From Thiothrix phosphatis (GTDB taxonomy: Bacteria > Pseudomonadota > Gammaproteobacteria > Thiotrichales > Thiotrichaceae), in NCBI RefSeq assembly GCF_035668035.1, contig NZ_JAYMYJ010000043.1, positions 35,542-99,541 on the forward strand: 64,000 nucleotides of DNA, read 5' to 3'. The notes below the pieces were generated by a model, which was not told where the DNA came from, searched no databases, and saw nothing but the letters and a program-made list of their open reading frames with translations. How positions within the stretch are numbered: the stretch's first letter is position 1; each line of letters starts with the position of its first letter. The position numbers were made by a program, and so were the translations under genes. This document shows, piece by piece, positions 1 to 7,546 of this stretch.

Positions 1-538
1 CAGTTTCACCGCCCAGAAATTTCTTTCCAGCCGCCGCCCGCTGCCCATCCGTCACGGTCAGATGCGGTGACGGCACCGCTGGCGGCAATGGCGCGTCAGC
101 AGGCAAACCCAGCGCCACGAACCGCTGCACCGTCATGGTCAGCACCGATTTGCCCAAGGGACGGACGTCATTCAGCAAACCGTAGCGCATTTCCCCCCGG
201 TAGCCGGTGCGCAGCGGGATCTGCGCCCAGAACGGGATCAGTGAGGATTTCAGGGAAGACGGCAGGACAATCGCCCAGTCATAGGCACCCGCACGCAGGG
301 ATTTGCCCAACTGGTAGCGCTTGCCCATCCCCAGTTCACCATGCGCCAACGACATTTCCAACGCGGCATGCACTTCCGGCATGGCAGCCAGAACCGGCTT
401 GCTCCAGGCCGGAGCAAGCACGTCAATTTGCAAAAGGGGAAAACGCGCCTTCAGCGCCATGAACAGGCTTTGCGCCATCACCATATCGCCAACCCAGGAA
501 GGGCCGACGATCAGGCAACGTTGGGGGGCAAACGCCAT
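1..538 (-). CDS. waaF: ADP-heptose:LPS heptosyltransferase II, N-terminal part (runs off window start)
   Basis: Transfers the second L-glycero-D-manno-heptose to the LPS inner core at the cytoplasmic face of the inner membrane (GT9 family). I translated the reverse strand: the protein starts MAFAPQRCLIVGPSWVGDMV, the typical glycosyltransferase-9 opening with the GPSWVGDMVM motif, followed by LPSSLKSSLIPFWA and RTGYRGEMRYGLLND, as in WaaF. About 179 residues are visible; the C-terminal half lies outside the window. The start lies 4 nt beyond the stop of the zinc-finger gene, so the two are probably cotranscribed. The identification is firm; the intactness of the missing half cannot be judged. 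Confidence 0.9.
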   Translation of the reverse strand, partial: MAFAPQRCLIVGPSWVGDMVMAQSLFMALKARFPLLQIDVLAPAWSKPVLAAMPEVHAALEMSLAHGELGMGKRYQLGKSLRAGAYDWAIVLPSSLKSSLIPFWAQIPLRTGYRGEMRYGLLNDVRPLGKSVLTMTVQRFVALGLPADAPLPPAVPSPHLTVTDGQRAAAGKKFLGGET

Positions 539-542
539 CCCG

Positions 543-755
543 TCAATCAATCAGACGGTACAGCGTCCCACAATAAGGGCAGCGGGCGGTTTTATCCGGG
601 CTGCTGTCGATCGCCAGGAAAACACGGGGATGGGCGCACCATAGCGCCGTTTCATCGGTGGGGCAGTGCAGGGGCAAGTCCTGCTGTTTCACGACGGTTT
701 CGCGGCTTTCGCCCAGACGTTTGTAATCAGCAATGCTCGGAGCCGGTGCAGACAT
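543..755 (-). CDS. zf-CHCC zinc-finger domain protein
   Basis: A 70-residue protein consisting almost only of a CHCC zinc finger of the type found in mitochondrial complex I subunit NDUFS6. Visible ligand candidates are the Cys in LPLHCPTDE, the Cys/His of LWCAHPRVF and the CPYCG pair near the C-terminus. In gammaproteobacteria this small gene is commonly found between ilvE and waaF, as here (23 nt after ilvE, 4 nt before waaF), which supports the call. The molecular role in bacteria is not settled; I assign none. Confidence 0.85.
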   Translation of the reverse strand: MSAPAPSIADYKRLGESRETVVKQQDLPLHCPTDETALWCAHPRVFLAIDSSPDKTARCPYCGTLYRLID

Positions 756-778
756 GATGCCTCCCTTGTTGCGGCGTG

Positions 779-1699
779 TTAGATGTAAGTCAGCCAGTGA
801 CGGTATTTTTCAACACGGCCATGCACAATGTCAAAATACAGGGATTGCAGCTTCCCGGTAATCGGGCCGCGCCTGCCTTCGCCTATCGGGCGACGGTCAA
901 GCTCACGGATCGGCGTGACTTCCGCCGCTGTGCCGGTGAAGAAAGCTTCGTCAGCGATGTATACCTCATCGCGGGTGATGCGCTTTTCACGGATTTCCAG
1001 ACCCAAATCCGTCGCCATCTGCAACAGCGTCTTGCGGGTAATGCCATCCAGTGCGGAGGTCAGGTCTGGCGTGTAGATGACGCCATCCTTCACCAGGAAG
1101 AAATTCTCACCGCTGCCTTCCGCCACATAGCCTTCGGCGTCCAGCAGCAGGGCTTCGTCATAACCGTCATCCAGCGCTTCACGCAACGCCAGCATGGAAT
1201 TCATGTAGTTGCCGTTCGCCTTGGCCTTGCACATGGTGATGTTGACGTGATGGCGGGTAAAGGAAGACGTCTTGATGCGGATGCCCCTTTCCATGTTTTC
1301 CGCGCCGAGGTAAGCGCCCCATGTCCAAGCCGCCACCATTGCATGCACCTTCAGGTTATCAGCACGCAAGCCCATGCCTTCGGAGCCGTAAAAGCACATT
1401 GGGCGGATGTAGGCGGAATCCAGTTGATTTTCCCGCACCGCAGCGCGTTGCGCTTCGTTCAATTGCTCCTTGCTGAACGGCATTGGCATACGCATGATTT
1501 TGGCGGAATTGAACAGGCGGTCGGTATGCTCCTGCAAACGGAAGATAGCAGTGCCCTGGTCGGTCTTGTATGCGCGCACGCCTTCAAACACCCCCATACC
1601 ATAATGCAGGGTATGGGTCAGCACATGGGTCTTGGCCTCACGCCATGGCACCATTTCACCGTCCAGCCAGATTAGGCCATCGCGGTCAGACATCGACAT
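779..1699 (-). CDS. ilvE: branched-chain amino acid aminotransferase
   Basis: PLP-dependent fold-type IV transaminase that interconverts Leu, Ile and Val with their 2-keto acids using glutamate/2-oxoglutarate; cytosolic. The 306-residue length is normal. The PLP lysine region is CKAKANGNYMNSMLA, followed by the family signature EGYVAEGSGENFFLVKDG and the C-terminal EVTPIRELDRRPIG segment. The start MSMSDRDGLIWLDGEMVPW fits the family N-terminus; the third-codon Met is an alternative. It is the first gene of a likely ilvE / zinc-finger / waaF transcription unit. Confidence 0.96.
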   Translation of the reverse strand: MSMSDRDGLIWLDGEMVPWREAKTHVLTHTLHYGMGVFEGVRAYKTDQGTAIFRLQEHTDRLFNSAKIMRMPMPFSKEQLNEAQRAAVRENQLDSAYIRPMCFYGSEGMGLRADNLKVHAMVAAWTWGAYLGAENMERGIRIKTSSFTRHHVNITMCKAKANGNYMNSMLALREALDDGYDEALLLDAEGYVAEGSGENFFLVKDGVIYTPDLTSALDGITRKTLLQMATDLGLEIREKRITRDEVYIADEAFFTGTAAEVTPIRELDRRPIGEGRRGPITGKLQSLYFDIVHGRVEKYRHWLTYI

Positions 1700-1780
1700 T
1701 GCTTATCTCCACAGGTCAAAATGAAACGATAGAGCATACACTCAGCATTGCATTGTTGCCAGTATACGCAACATGCGCCC

Positions 1781-1814
1781 CACAAAAAGAAGCCCTGTGA
1801 AACTCAACAGGGCT
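1781..1814 (-). terminator. rho-independent terminator after the DUF4124 transglycosylase gene
   Basis: Arms AGCCCTGT (1791-1798) and ACAGGGCT (1807-1814) with an 8-nt loop. Read on the minus strand the stem is followed by TCTTTTTG. It lies about 40 nt past the transglycosylase stop and before the ilvE start, so it separates the two minus-strand genes. Confidence 0.8.
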
Positions 1815-1855
1815 GGAGAAAAGCACACAATGAGACTTAACGGGAAAAACGTCAG

Positions 1856-2689
1856 TTACCTTGGCTCAAGCCCGCGAAAAACCGTAAATTCCTGCACCGG
1901 CTTTGCCCAACCATAGCCACGCGTAGCCGCTGTGCTGACCTTGGCTGTACGCTGGAAGCCGGTCGCCAGCCCACTGGTGGCGCCTTGCAAACGGTTGTAT
2001 TCACCCATAATCCGGGAAACATAAGTCTGGGTTTCACGGTAAGGAGGGATGCCATTGTATTTCCGCACAGCCCCAGGGCCTGCATTGTAAGCCGCCAGCG
2101 CCAACTGTTTGTCGCCGTTGAATTCCTGCAACATTTGGCTCAGGTACTTGACGCCACCCATGATGTTTTCGTGCGGATCCCAGGCGTTATCGACCCCCAT
2201 CATGTCAGCCGTGCCTGGCATCAGCTGCATCAGGCCTACAGCTCCGGCCTTTGAGACAGCACTGGGATTGAAACAGGACTCTTGCTTCATGACTGCGCGC
2301 ACCAGATTTTCATCCACGCCGTAACGCCGCGCATGGGCACGAATGGAATCCAGATGTGGCTCCAGTTTGCGCTCCAGCTGCTCCTGGCTCAGGCCGCCAC
2401 AATGCCCTCTGGAAATACCGCCCGTAACAGGCAATAGAGTGCTGCTGGGTATGGGAGCGGGAGCCTGGCTAACGATTTTGGGCGGCTGCTTTTTCTGCGG
2501 CGCGCCATATTTGGCGACCAATTTATATTTATTACCTTTTTTTGGCGTATTGGTTAACCAGCGCGTGCCGTCTTTATCAACATAGGTATAGATTGCGGCT
2601 TGTGTCGCTTGACTATAAGCGACCCCACCGCACACACACATCAAAGCCAGAAGACTTTTTCCATAATCTGGTTTGTTTGGGGTTTTCAT
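1856..2689 (-). CDS. exported lytic transglycosylase with N-terminal DUF4124 domain
   Basis: Predicted periplasmic muramidase-like enzyme that cleaves peptidoglycan to 1,6-anhydro-MurNAc products. The 277 residues contain a signal peptide (about 1-31, ending near SQATQA), a DUF4124 segment (IYTYVDKDGTRWLTNTP, about 33-62), a Pro-rich linker and a C-terminal SLT domain (about 105-245). The catalytic Glu is E137 in MKQESCFNPSA, followed by GAVGLMQLMPGTA and LALAAYNAGPGAV. It is monocistronic with its own terminator. The exact subfamily and substrate preference cannot be read from sequence. Confidence 0.88.
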   Translation of the reverse strand: MKTPNKPDYGKSLLALMCVCGGVAYSQATQAAIYTYVDKDGTRWLTNTPKKGNKYKLVAKYGAPQKKQPPKIVSQAPAPIPSSTLLPVTGGISRGHCGGLSQEQLERKLEPHLDSIRAHARRYGVDENLVRAVMKQESCFNPSAVSKAGAVGLMQLMPGTADMMGVDNAWDPHENIMGGVKYLSQMLQEFNGDKQLALAAYNAGPGAVRKYNGIPPYRETQTYVSRIMGEYNRLQGATSGLATGFQRTAKVSTAATRGYGWAKPVQEFTVFRGLEPR

Positions 2690-2997
2690 TGTGTTACCAC
2701 TTTTTGTTCTTATAGCTTTTGATTTAATGGGCTTGTCCGACTATTGGCAGACACAACCAATATCCAATCTATTTATTTAAATCATTAAATCTATTGTCAC
2801 TATATCCCGGCATTTTGATGCCTGTCCAGCAGGCGAATGATGAGTGGCCGATTGATTTTTCCTCGACCGACCCTCCACCCAACCGCAAGCATTTCTCCAT
2901 AACCATTTTGCGGAATCCACAAGGGCAACAAGGCTGACCGCACAACAGACACTGACACACCGATGTGTAGCCTTTTCAGTCAGCAGCCTATCTGGAT
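2690..2997. other. intergenic region, no gene recognised
   Basis: 308 bases between the transglycosylase start and the end of apaG. It should carry the transglycosylase promoter (minus strand, AT-rich part near 2700-2800). A 63-codon open frame at 2769-2960 (minus) is Cys-rich and has no recognisable domain; I do not call it. Confidence 0.5.
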
Positions 2998-3378
2998 TTA
3001 ATGAAGCACTCGCGGATCAACCAAACGGAATGGGGAAACTTCTGCATCAAAGCGCTCCCCGTCGTCTGCAAGCATTTGATAAGAGCCATGCATGACCCCT
3101 AGCGGCGTATCCAGAATGGTGCCGCTTGTGTAGCGGAAGCCTTCCCCAGGCTGAAGATACGGCTGTTCGCCAACAACGCCTTCCCCACGCACTTCCTGAG
3201 TACGCCCTTCCGCATCCGAAATAATCCAATGCCGCGTCAGCAATTTGGCGGGAATACTGCCCTGATTCACAATAGTCACGGTATATGCAAACACATAACG
3301 CGCCTGGTCCGGGTCGGATTCCTTTTCAATGAACTGGGTTTCCACCGACACCTGGATATTGTAACGTTCGCCATCCAT
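2998..3378 (-). CDS. apaG: ApaG (Co2+/Mg2+ efflux-associated) protein
   Basis: Small all-beta protein of the ApaG family (about 125 residues). ApaG has been linked genetically to cobalt resistance and to ApaH; its biochemical role is unclear. The family pattern is visible: YVFAYTVTIVNQGS, LLTRHWIISDAEG, EVRGEGVVGEQPYLQPGE and GVMHGSYQM. The frame is open further upstream, but I chose the Met at 3378 (MDGERYNIQV, 126 aa) because a GGAG element sits about 9 nt before it and this gives the family length; Met at 3393 is the alternative. apaH is not adjacent here. Confidence 0.92.
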   Translation of the reverse strand: MDGERYNIQVSVETQFIEKESDPDQARYVFAYTVTIVNQGSIPAKLLTRHWIISDAEGRTQEVRGEGVVGEQPYLQPGEGFRYTSGTILDTPLGVMHGSYQMLADDGERFDAEVSPFRLVDPRVLH

Positions 3379-3465
3379 ATCCTGTTTCTCCATACACACA
3401 CTCTGCGCCAGAACATATAGCACTTTCAGCATTCGCGGCAATAAAATCCGACCAATGCAAACTTT

Positions 3466-4572
3466 TTACAACAATACCAAATTATCGCGGTGAATCAGCT
3501 CTGGCGCATCCACATAGCCTAAAACCTGTTCAATTGATTTGCTGGGCTGCCGCTTGATGCGAATGGCTTCTTCACTGGAGTAATTCACCAATCCTTTGGC
3601 TACCAGACGGCCATCTTCAGCCACACAACTGACCACTTCACCCCGGTCAAAGACGCCTTCCACCCGTGTGACGCCGACCGGCAACAAGCTTTTGCCCGTT
3701 TTCAGGATCGCGTCCGCAGCCCCGGAATCCAGCCACAGGGTTCCCTTGGCGGCCAACTGTCCCGCAATCCACTGCTTGCGGGCAGCCAGTGGCGCTGCAT
3801 CCGGCAACAGCAAGGTCCCCAACAGCTCGCCCTTCCGCAGCCGCTCCAGCACCCCAGGCTCACGTCCGGATGCGATGAGCGTGGCGCAACCAGAACGGGA
3901 GGCGCGTTGCGCCGCCAGCACTTTGGTGCGCATCCCGCCGCTACCGATCAAGGTTCCCGCCCCACCGGCGAACGCCACATAATCGGGATTGTTGGCGCGG
4001 CCTTCGTGGATCATCTGCGCATCGGCAAACTTGCGTGGATCCTTGTCATACAAACCTTGCTGGTCTGTCAGGATGACCAGCACATCGGCCTCCACCAGAT
4101 TCGCCACCAATGCCCCCAGCGTGTCATTGTCACCCAGCCGGATTTCATCAAAGGCCACCGTGTCATTTTCATTGATCACCGGAATAACCCTAAGTTCAAT
4201 CAAGGCGGTAAGTGTGCTGCGGGCATTGAGATAACGGCGGCGATTGGCCAAATCATCATGGGTCAAGAGCACTTGCGCGGAATGGAAACCATGTTGCAGA
4301 AATACGGACTCATAGGCATGAATCAAGCCCATCTGCCCAATGGCGGCGGCGGCCTGCTTTTCAAACAGCGCCTTGGGCTTGGTTTTCCAACCCATGCGGC
4401 TCATGCCTTCGGCGACCGCCCCGGAGGAAACCAGCACTATTTCGACGCCCTGCTTGTGCAAACGCGCCATCTGCCCAGCCCAGTCGGCCAGCGCTTCACG
4501 ATCCAACCCCTGCCCATCGCGGGTCAGCAGGGCGCTGCCAATCTTGACCACCCAGCGCTGGGTTTTGGGCAT
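3466..4572 (-). CDS. proB: glutamate 5-kinase
   Basis: Phosphorylates L-glutamate to glutamyl-5-phosphate, the first step of proline synthesis; cytosolic. The chosen start MPKTQRWVVKIGSALLT gives 368 residues, the usual size. The amino-acid kinase domain shows VVKIGSALL, VLVSSGAVAEGMSRMG and PVINENDTVAFDEIRLGDND; a C-terminal PUA domain (about 275-365) ends the protein. The frame extends upstream into obgE, but the Met at 4572, 4 nt after the obgE stop, fits the family N-terminus. The obgE-proB order is common in gammaproteobacteria. Confidence 0.95.
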   Translation of the reverse strand: MPKTQRWVVKIGSALLTRDGQGLDREALADWAGQMARLHKQGVEIVLVSSGAVAEGMSRMGWKTKPKALFEKQAAAAIGQMGLIHAYESVFLQHGFHSAQVLLTHDDLANRRRYLNARSTLTALIELRVIPVINENDTVAFDEIRLGDNDTLGALVANLVEADVLVILTDQQGLYDKDPRKFADAQMIHEGRANNPDYVAFAGGAGTLIGSGGMRTKVLAAQRASRSGCATLIASGREPGVLERLRKGELLGTLLLPDAAPLAARKQWIAGQLAAKGTLWLDSGAADAILKTGKSLLPVGVTRVEGVFDRGEVVSCVAEDGRLVAKGLVNYSSEEAIRIKRQPSKSIEQVLGYVDAPELIHRDNLVLL

Positions 4573-4576
4573 GAAT

Positions 4577-5608
4577 TCACTGCGGTGATGGTTGTTCTGC
4601 ATGTTCATCCAGATACTGCATAATATGAAAACACAAGTCTTGCACACCTTCCCCGGTGGCTGCGGAGATACGGAAGGTCAGCCCCGTCCAACCGAGGGCA
4701 TCAACCACTTGCTGGCAATGCGCGCCGCGCTCTTCCGGTGGCAACACATCAATCTTGTTCAACACCAGCCAACGCGGGTAGGCGGCAAGCTCGTCACTGT
4801 ACTTTTCCAGTTCCTGCTCAATGGTGCGCACCGCGCGCACTGGCTCATTCTCCTCCGCCAGCGGGGCCACGTCCACGACATGCAGCAACAAACTGGTGCG
4901 GGCAAGATGGCGCAGAAACTGAATGCCAAGACCAGCACCTTCCGCAGCGCCTTCGATCAGGCCGGGAATATCCGCCATGACGAAACTTTGCAATTCGCCA
5001 ACCCGCACCACCCCCAGATTCGGGTACAAGGTGGTGAAGGGATAATCGGCAATTTTAGGGCGGGCGGCAGAAACAGCGCTAATCAAGGTGGACTTCCCGG
5101 CATTGGGCAAACCCAACAAACCGACATCCGCCAGCAACTTCAACTCCAGGCGCAGGATGCGCAATTCACCGGGCGTGCCGGGCTTGGACTGGCGCGGCGC
5201 ACGGTTGACCGAACTTTTATAACGCAAGTTGCCGAGGCCATGCCAGCCGCCTTTGGCCACCAGCAAACGCTGGCCCGGCCCTGTCAAATCGCCGATCAGC
5301 TCGCCGGTTTCATCATCGTAAGCGACTGTGCCGACCGGCACGCTGATTTCCTTGTCATCGCCGCGCTTGCCGGTCATGTTGTTGCCCATGCCGTTTTCGC
5401 CACGCTGCGCCTCGTAGTAACGTTCATGCCGGAAATCAACCAACGTATTCAGATTACGCTCGGCCACCAGATAAACATCGCCGCCATCACCGCCATCGCC
5501 ACCATTGGGGCCACCGTATTCGATGTATTTTTCGCGGCGGAAACTGACGCATCCGTTACCGCCGTCGCCCGCCTTGACGCGGATTATTGCTTCATCAACA
5601 AACTGCAT
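4577..5608 (-). CDS. obgE: GTPase ObgE/CgtA
   Basis: Ribosome-associated GTPase involved in late 50S assembly and stress control. The 343 residues comprise the Gly-rich Obg fold (about 1-158, MQFVDEAIIRVKAGDGGNGC and GGDGGDGGDVYLV) and the G domain (about 160-330) with P-loop GLPNAGKSTLIS, switch motif DIPGLIEGAAEGAGLG, NKID and SAATGEG. It lies downstream of rplU-rpmA, the conserved arrangement, with a terminator-like hairpin between rpmA and obgE. Confidence 0.98.
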   Translation of the reverse strand: MQFVDEAIIRVKAGDGGNGCVSFRREKYIEYGGPNGGDGGDGGDVYLVAERNLNTLVDFRHERYYEAQRGENGMGNNMTGKRGDDKEISVPVGTVAYDDETGELIGDLTGPGQRLLVAKGGWHGLGNLRYKSSVNRAPRQSKPGTPGELRILRLELKLLADVGLLGLPNAGKSTLISAVSAARPKIADYPFTTLYPNLGVVRVGELQSFVMADIPGLIEGAAEGAGLGIQFLRHLARTSLLLHVVDVAPLAEENEPVRAVRTIEQELEKYSDELAAYPRWLVLNKIDVLPPEERGAHCQQVVDALGWTGLTFRISAATGEGVQDLCFHIMQYLDEHAEQPSPQ

Positions 5609-5635
5609 ACCTTCCTACCTTCCCGCGCCTATATA

Positions 5636-5663
5636 CGCAAAAAGCCCCGACCAGCGGGGCTTT
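5636..5663 (-). terminator. terminator or attenuator after rpmA
   Basis: Stem AAAGCCCCG (5641-5649) / CGGGGCTTT (5655-5663), loop ACCAG. On the minus strand it is followed by TTTTTGCG. It sits between rpmA (stop at 5689) and obgE (start at 5608), so it would limit read-through from the ribosomal protein genes into obgE-proB. Confidence 0.8.
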
Positions 5664-5688
5664 AAACAATTCGCTTCACGGGTGCCTA

Positions 5689-5961
5689 TCAGTTAGCGCA
5701 GCCTTCAACTGGCTGGATGCTGATAAACCTGCGATTTTTTTCACCTTTCTGCTGGAAAACCACGACGCCGTCCGCTTTCGCGAACAGGGTATGGTCTTTG
5801 CCGATACCGACATTCTCGCCGGGATGGAATTGGGTGCCACGCTGACGCACCAGAATATTGCCAGCCAAAACGAACTGACCACCAAAACGTTTGACGCCAA
5901 GCCGCTTGGATTCTGAATCGCGGCCGTTGCGGGTACTACCGCCTGCCTTTTTGTGTGCCAT
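5689..5961 (-). CDS. rpmA: 50S ribosomal protein L27
   Basis: Large-subunit protein whose N-terminus reaches toward the peptidyl transferase centre. 90 residues starting MAHKKAGGSTRNGRDSESKR, the canonical L27 opening, with LGVKRFGGQ and GNILVRQRGT. It begins 12 nt after rplU on the same strand, the standard L21-L27 pair. There is no extra N-terminal peptide of the Firmicutes type. Confidence 0.98.
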   Translation of the reverse strand: MAHKKAGGSTRNGRDSESKRLGVKRFGGQFVLAGNILVRQRGTQFHPGENVGIGKDHTLFAKADGVVVFQQKGEKNRRFISIQPVEGCAN

Positions 5962-5973
5962 TGCTGTTTCCCC

Positions 5974-6285
5974 TTACGCTGAAATGCCAGTGATTTCGAT
6001 CTGTGTCAGGTACTGGCGGTGACCAGTACATTTCTGATGGTGCTTACGGCGGCGGAATTTCATGATCCGCACTTTTTCGCCGCGAGTCTGGGCCTTAACA
6101 GTTGCAGTCACCTTACCGCCTGCAACGTAAGGTGCGCCGATTTGCACGTCGTCACCTTCCCCGACCATCAGGACATTCTCGAAATCAATGCTTGCGCCTT
6201 CTTCCGCATCCAGTTTTTCAACCAGAAGCGTGTCGCCTTGAGCGACGCGGTATTGTTTGCCGCCTGTTACGATAACCGCATACAT
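5974..6285 (-). CDS. rplU: 50S ribosomal protein L21
   Basis: Binds 23S rRNA in the large subunit. The Met at 6285 (MYAVIVTGGKQYRVAQGD) gives 103 residues, the family length; the frame is open upstream but the extension has no family match. The typical C-terminal part KVRIMKFRRRKHHQKCTGHR is present. A sigma-70-like promoter is readable about 40 nt upstream. First gene of rplU-rpmA. Confidence 0.98.
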   Translation of the reverse strand: MYAVIVTGGKQYRVAQGDTLLVEKLDAEEGASIDFENVLMVGEGDDVQIGAPYVAGGKVTATVKAQTRGEKVRIMKFRRRKHHQKCTGHRQYLTQIEITGISA

Positions 6286-6328
6286 GATGACGAATCTCCA
6301 GAAAAATGTCCTGTTAAAGAGCCGCAGA

Positions 6329-6357
6329 ATTCTACCTTCACCACTACCCAAAAGCAA
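6329..6357 (-). promoter_or_regulatory. sigma-70-type promoter for rplU-rpmA
   Basis: On the minus strand: -35 TTGCTT (6357-6352), 17-nt spacer, -10 TAGAAT (6334-6329). The expected transcription start near 6322 leaves a leader of about 37 nt before rplU. Assigned by eye from consensus. Confidence 0.6.
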
Positions 6358-6395
6358 ACGGGAAATAAAATATTATCAGTGTTTGAGGGTATCGC

Positions 6396-6424
6396 TTGAC
6401 ATGGCGTAGGGGTGTTCCTAGCAT
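6396..6424 (+). promoter_or_regulatory. sigma-70-type promoter for ispB
   Basis: -35 TTGACA (6396-6401), 17-nt spacer, -10 TAGCAT (6419-6424), about 28 nt before the ispB start. It is divergent from the rplU promoter in the same 166-bp intergenic region. Confidence 0.6.
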
Positions 6425-6451
6425 TCGGGACTTTCAGCACCCTGCATTATC

Positions 6452-7420
6452 ATGGATTTCAATTCAATACGCCAATTAGCCGACGCCGACATGCAGGCCG
6501 TCAATGCGCTGATCCAGCGCCGCCTGCACTCTGAAGTTGTGCTTATCAACCAACTCAGCCACTACATCATCAGCAGTGGCGGCAAGCGCCTGCGCCCCCT
6601 GCTCGCACTGCTGGTTGCCCGCGCTTGCGGCTATCAGGGCGAAAGACACGTCGATGTCGCCGCCATTGTGGAATTTATCCATACCGCGACCTTGTTACAT
6701 GATGATGTGGTGGATGAATCCAATATGCGGCGCGGCAAGGAAACCGCCAACAACGTCTGGGGCAACCAAGCTGCTGTATTAGTCGGCGATTTCCTGTATT
6801 CGCGTTCATTTGAAATGATGGTGGATGTGGGCAGCATGCGTGTCATGGAAATCCTGTCCACCACCACCAACACCATCGCGGAAGGCGAAGTCCTTCAATT
6901 GCTCAACTGCCATGACCCTGACACCAGCGAAGAGCGCTACATGGAAGTGATCCACTCCAAAACCGCCAAGCTGTTTGAGGCCGCCTGCCAGCTAGGGGCG
7001 GTATTGGCCGGACTGGGCCAGGAAAAAGAACAAGCCATGGCGCGTTTCGGCATGCACCTTGGCACCGCTTTCCAATTGGTGGACGATGTGTTGGACTATA
7101 CCGCTGACGCCGAAGAAATGGGCAAAAATGTTGGGGATGACCTCGCCGAAGGCAAACCAACCCTTCCGCTCATCATCGCCATGCAGCGCAGCCCAGCAGA
7201 AATTGCCGCATTGTTGCGCAAATCCATTGAAGAAGGTGGACTGGAGCACATCGACGTCATCATGCAGGCCATTGCCGACACCCAAGCGATTGATTACACT
7301 TTGGAGCTAGCGAAGGGTGAAACCGAGCAGGCGATCGCCAGCCTACAATGCCTGCCCAACAGCGAACACCGGCAAGCGCTTGAAGCATTGGCGTGGTTCG
7401 CCACCAACCGCAGTCACTAG
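6452..7420 (+). CDS. ispB: all-trans polyprenyl (octaprenyl) diphosphate synthase
   Basis: Elongates farnesyl diphosphate with IPP to make the ubiquinone side-chain precursor. 322 residues, class I trans-prenyltransferase fold, with first Asp-rich motif LLHDDVVDESNMRRG (about 81-95) and second motif LVDDVLDYTAD (about 209-219). KRLRPLLALL near the N-terminus is the IPP-binding region. Divergent from rplU, the usual gammaproteobacterial arrangement for ispB. Chain length (C40 or other) cannot be fixed by inspection. Confidence 0.95.
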   Translation: MDFNSIRQLADADMQAVNALIQRRLHSEVVLINQLSHYIISSGGKRLRPLLALLVARACGYQGERHVDVAAIVEFIHTATLLHDDVVDESNMRRGKETANNVWGNQAAVLVGDFLYSRSFEMMVDVGSMRVMEILSTTTNTIAEGEVLQLLNCHDPDTSEERYMEVIHSKTAKLFEAACQLGAVLAGLGQEKEQAMARFGMHLGTAFQLVDDVLDYTADAEEMGKNVGDDLAEGKPTLPLIIAMQRSPAEIAALLRKSIEEGGLEHIDVIMQAIADTQAIDYTLELAKGETEQAIASLQCLPNSEHRQALEALAWFATNRSH

Positions 7421-7433
7421 AAGCATTCACGCT

Positions 7434-7510
7434 CGGAGAGTAGCTCAACCTGGTAGAGCACTACGTTCGGGACGTAGGGGTCGCAGGTTCGAATCCTGTC
7501 TCTCCGACCA
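7434..7510 (+). tRNA. proK: tRNA-Pro (anticodon CGG)
   Basis: 77-nt cloverleaf: acceptor arms CGGAGAG (7434-7440) and CTCTCCG, D stem GCTC/GAGC, anticodon stem CTACG/CGTAG with loop TTCGGGA (anticodon CGG, reads CCG), T arm GCAGG TTCGAAT CCTGT, and an encoded 3' CCA. It begins 13 nt after the ispB stop. Typical isoacceptor for Pro CCG codons. Confidence 0.95.
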
Positions 7511-7546
7511 CTTTAAAATCCCGCTGATTCATCCATCTTTCACTGC

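Noticed and set aside
2769..2960. 63-codon Cys-rich minus-strand frame
   Set aside because: No ribosome site, no recognisable domain, and not in a conserved position; likely chance.
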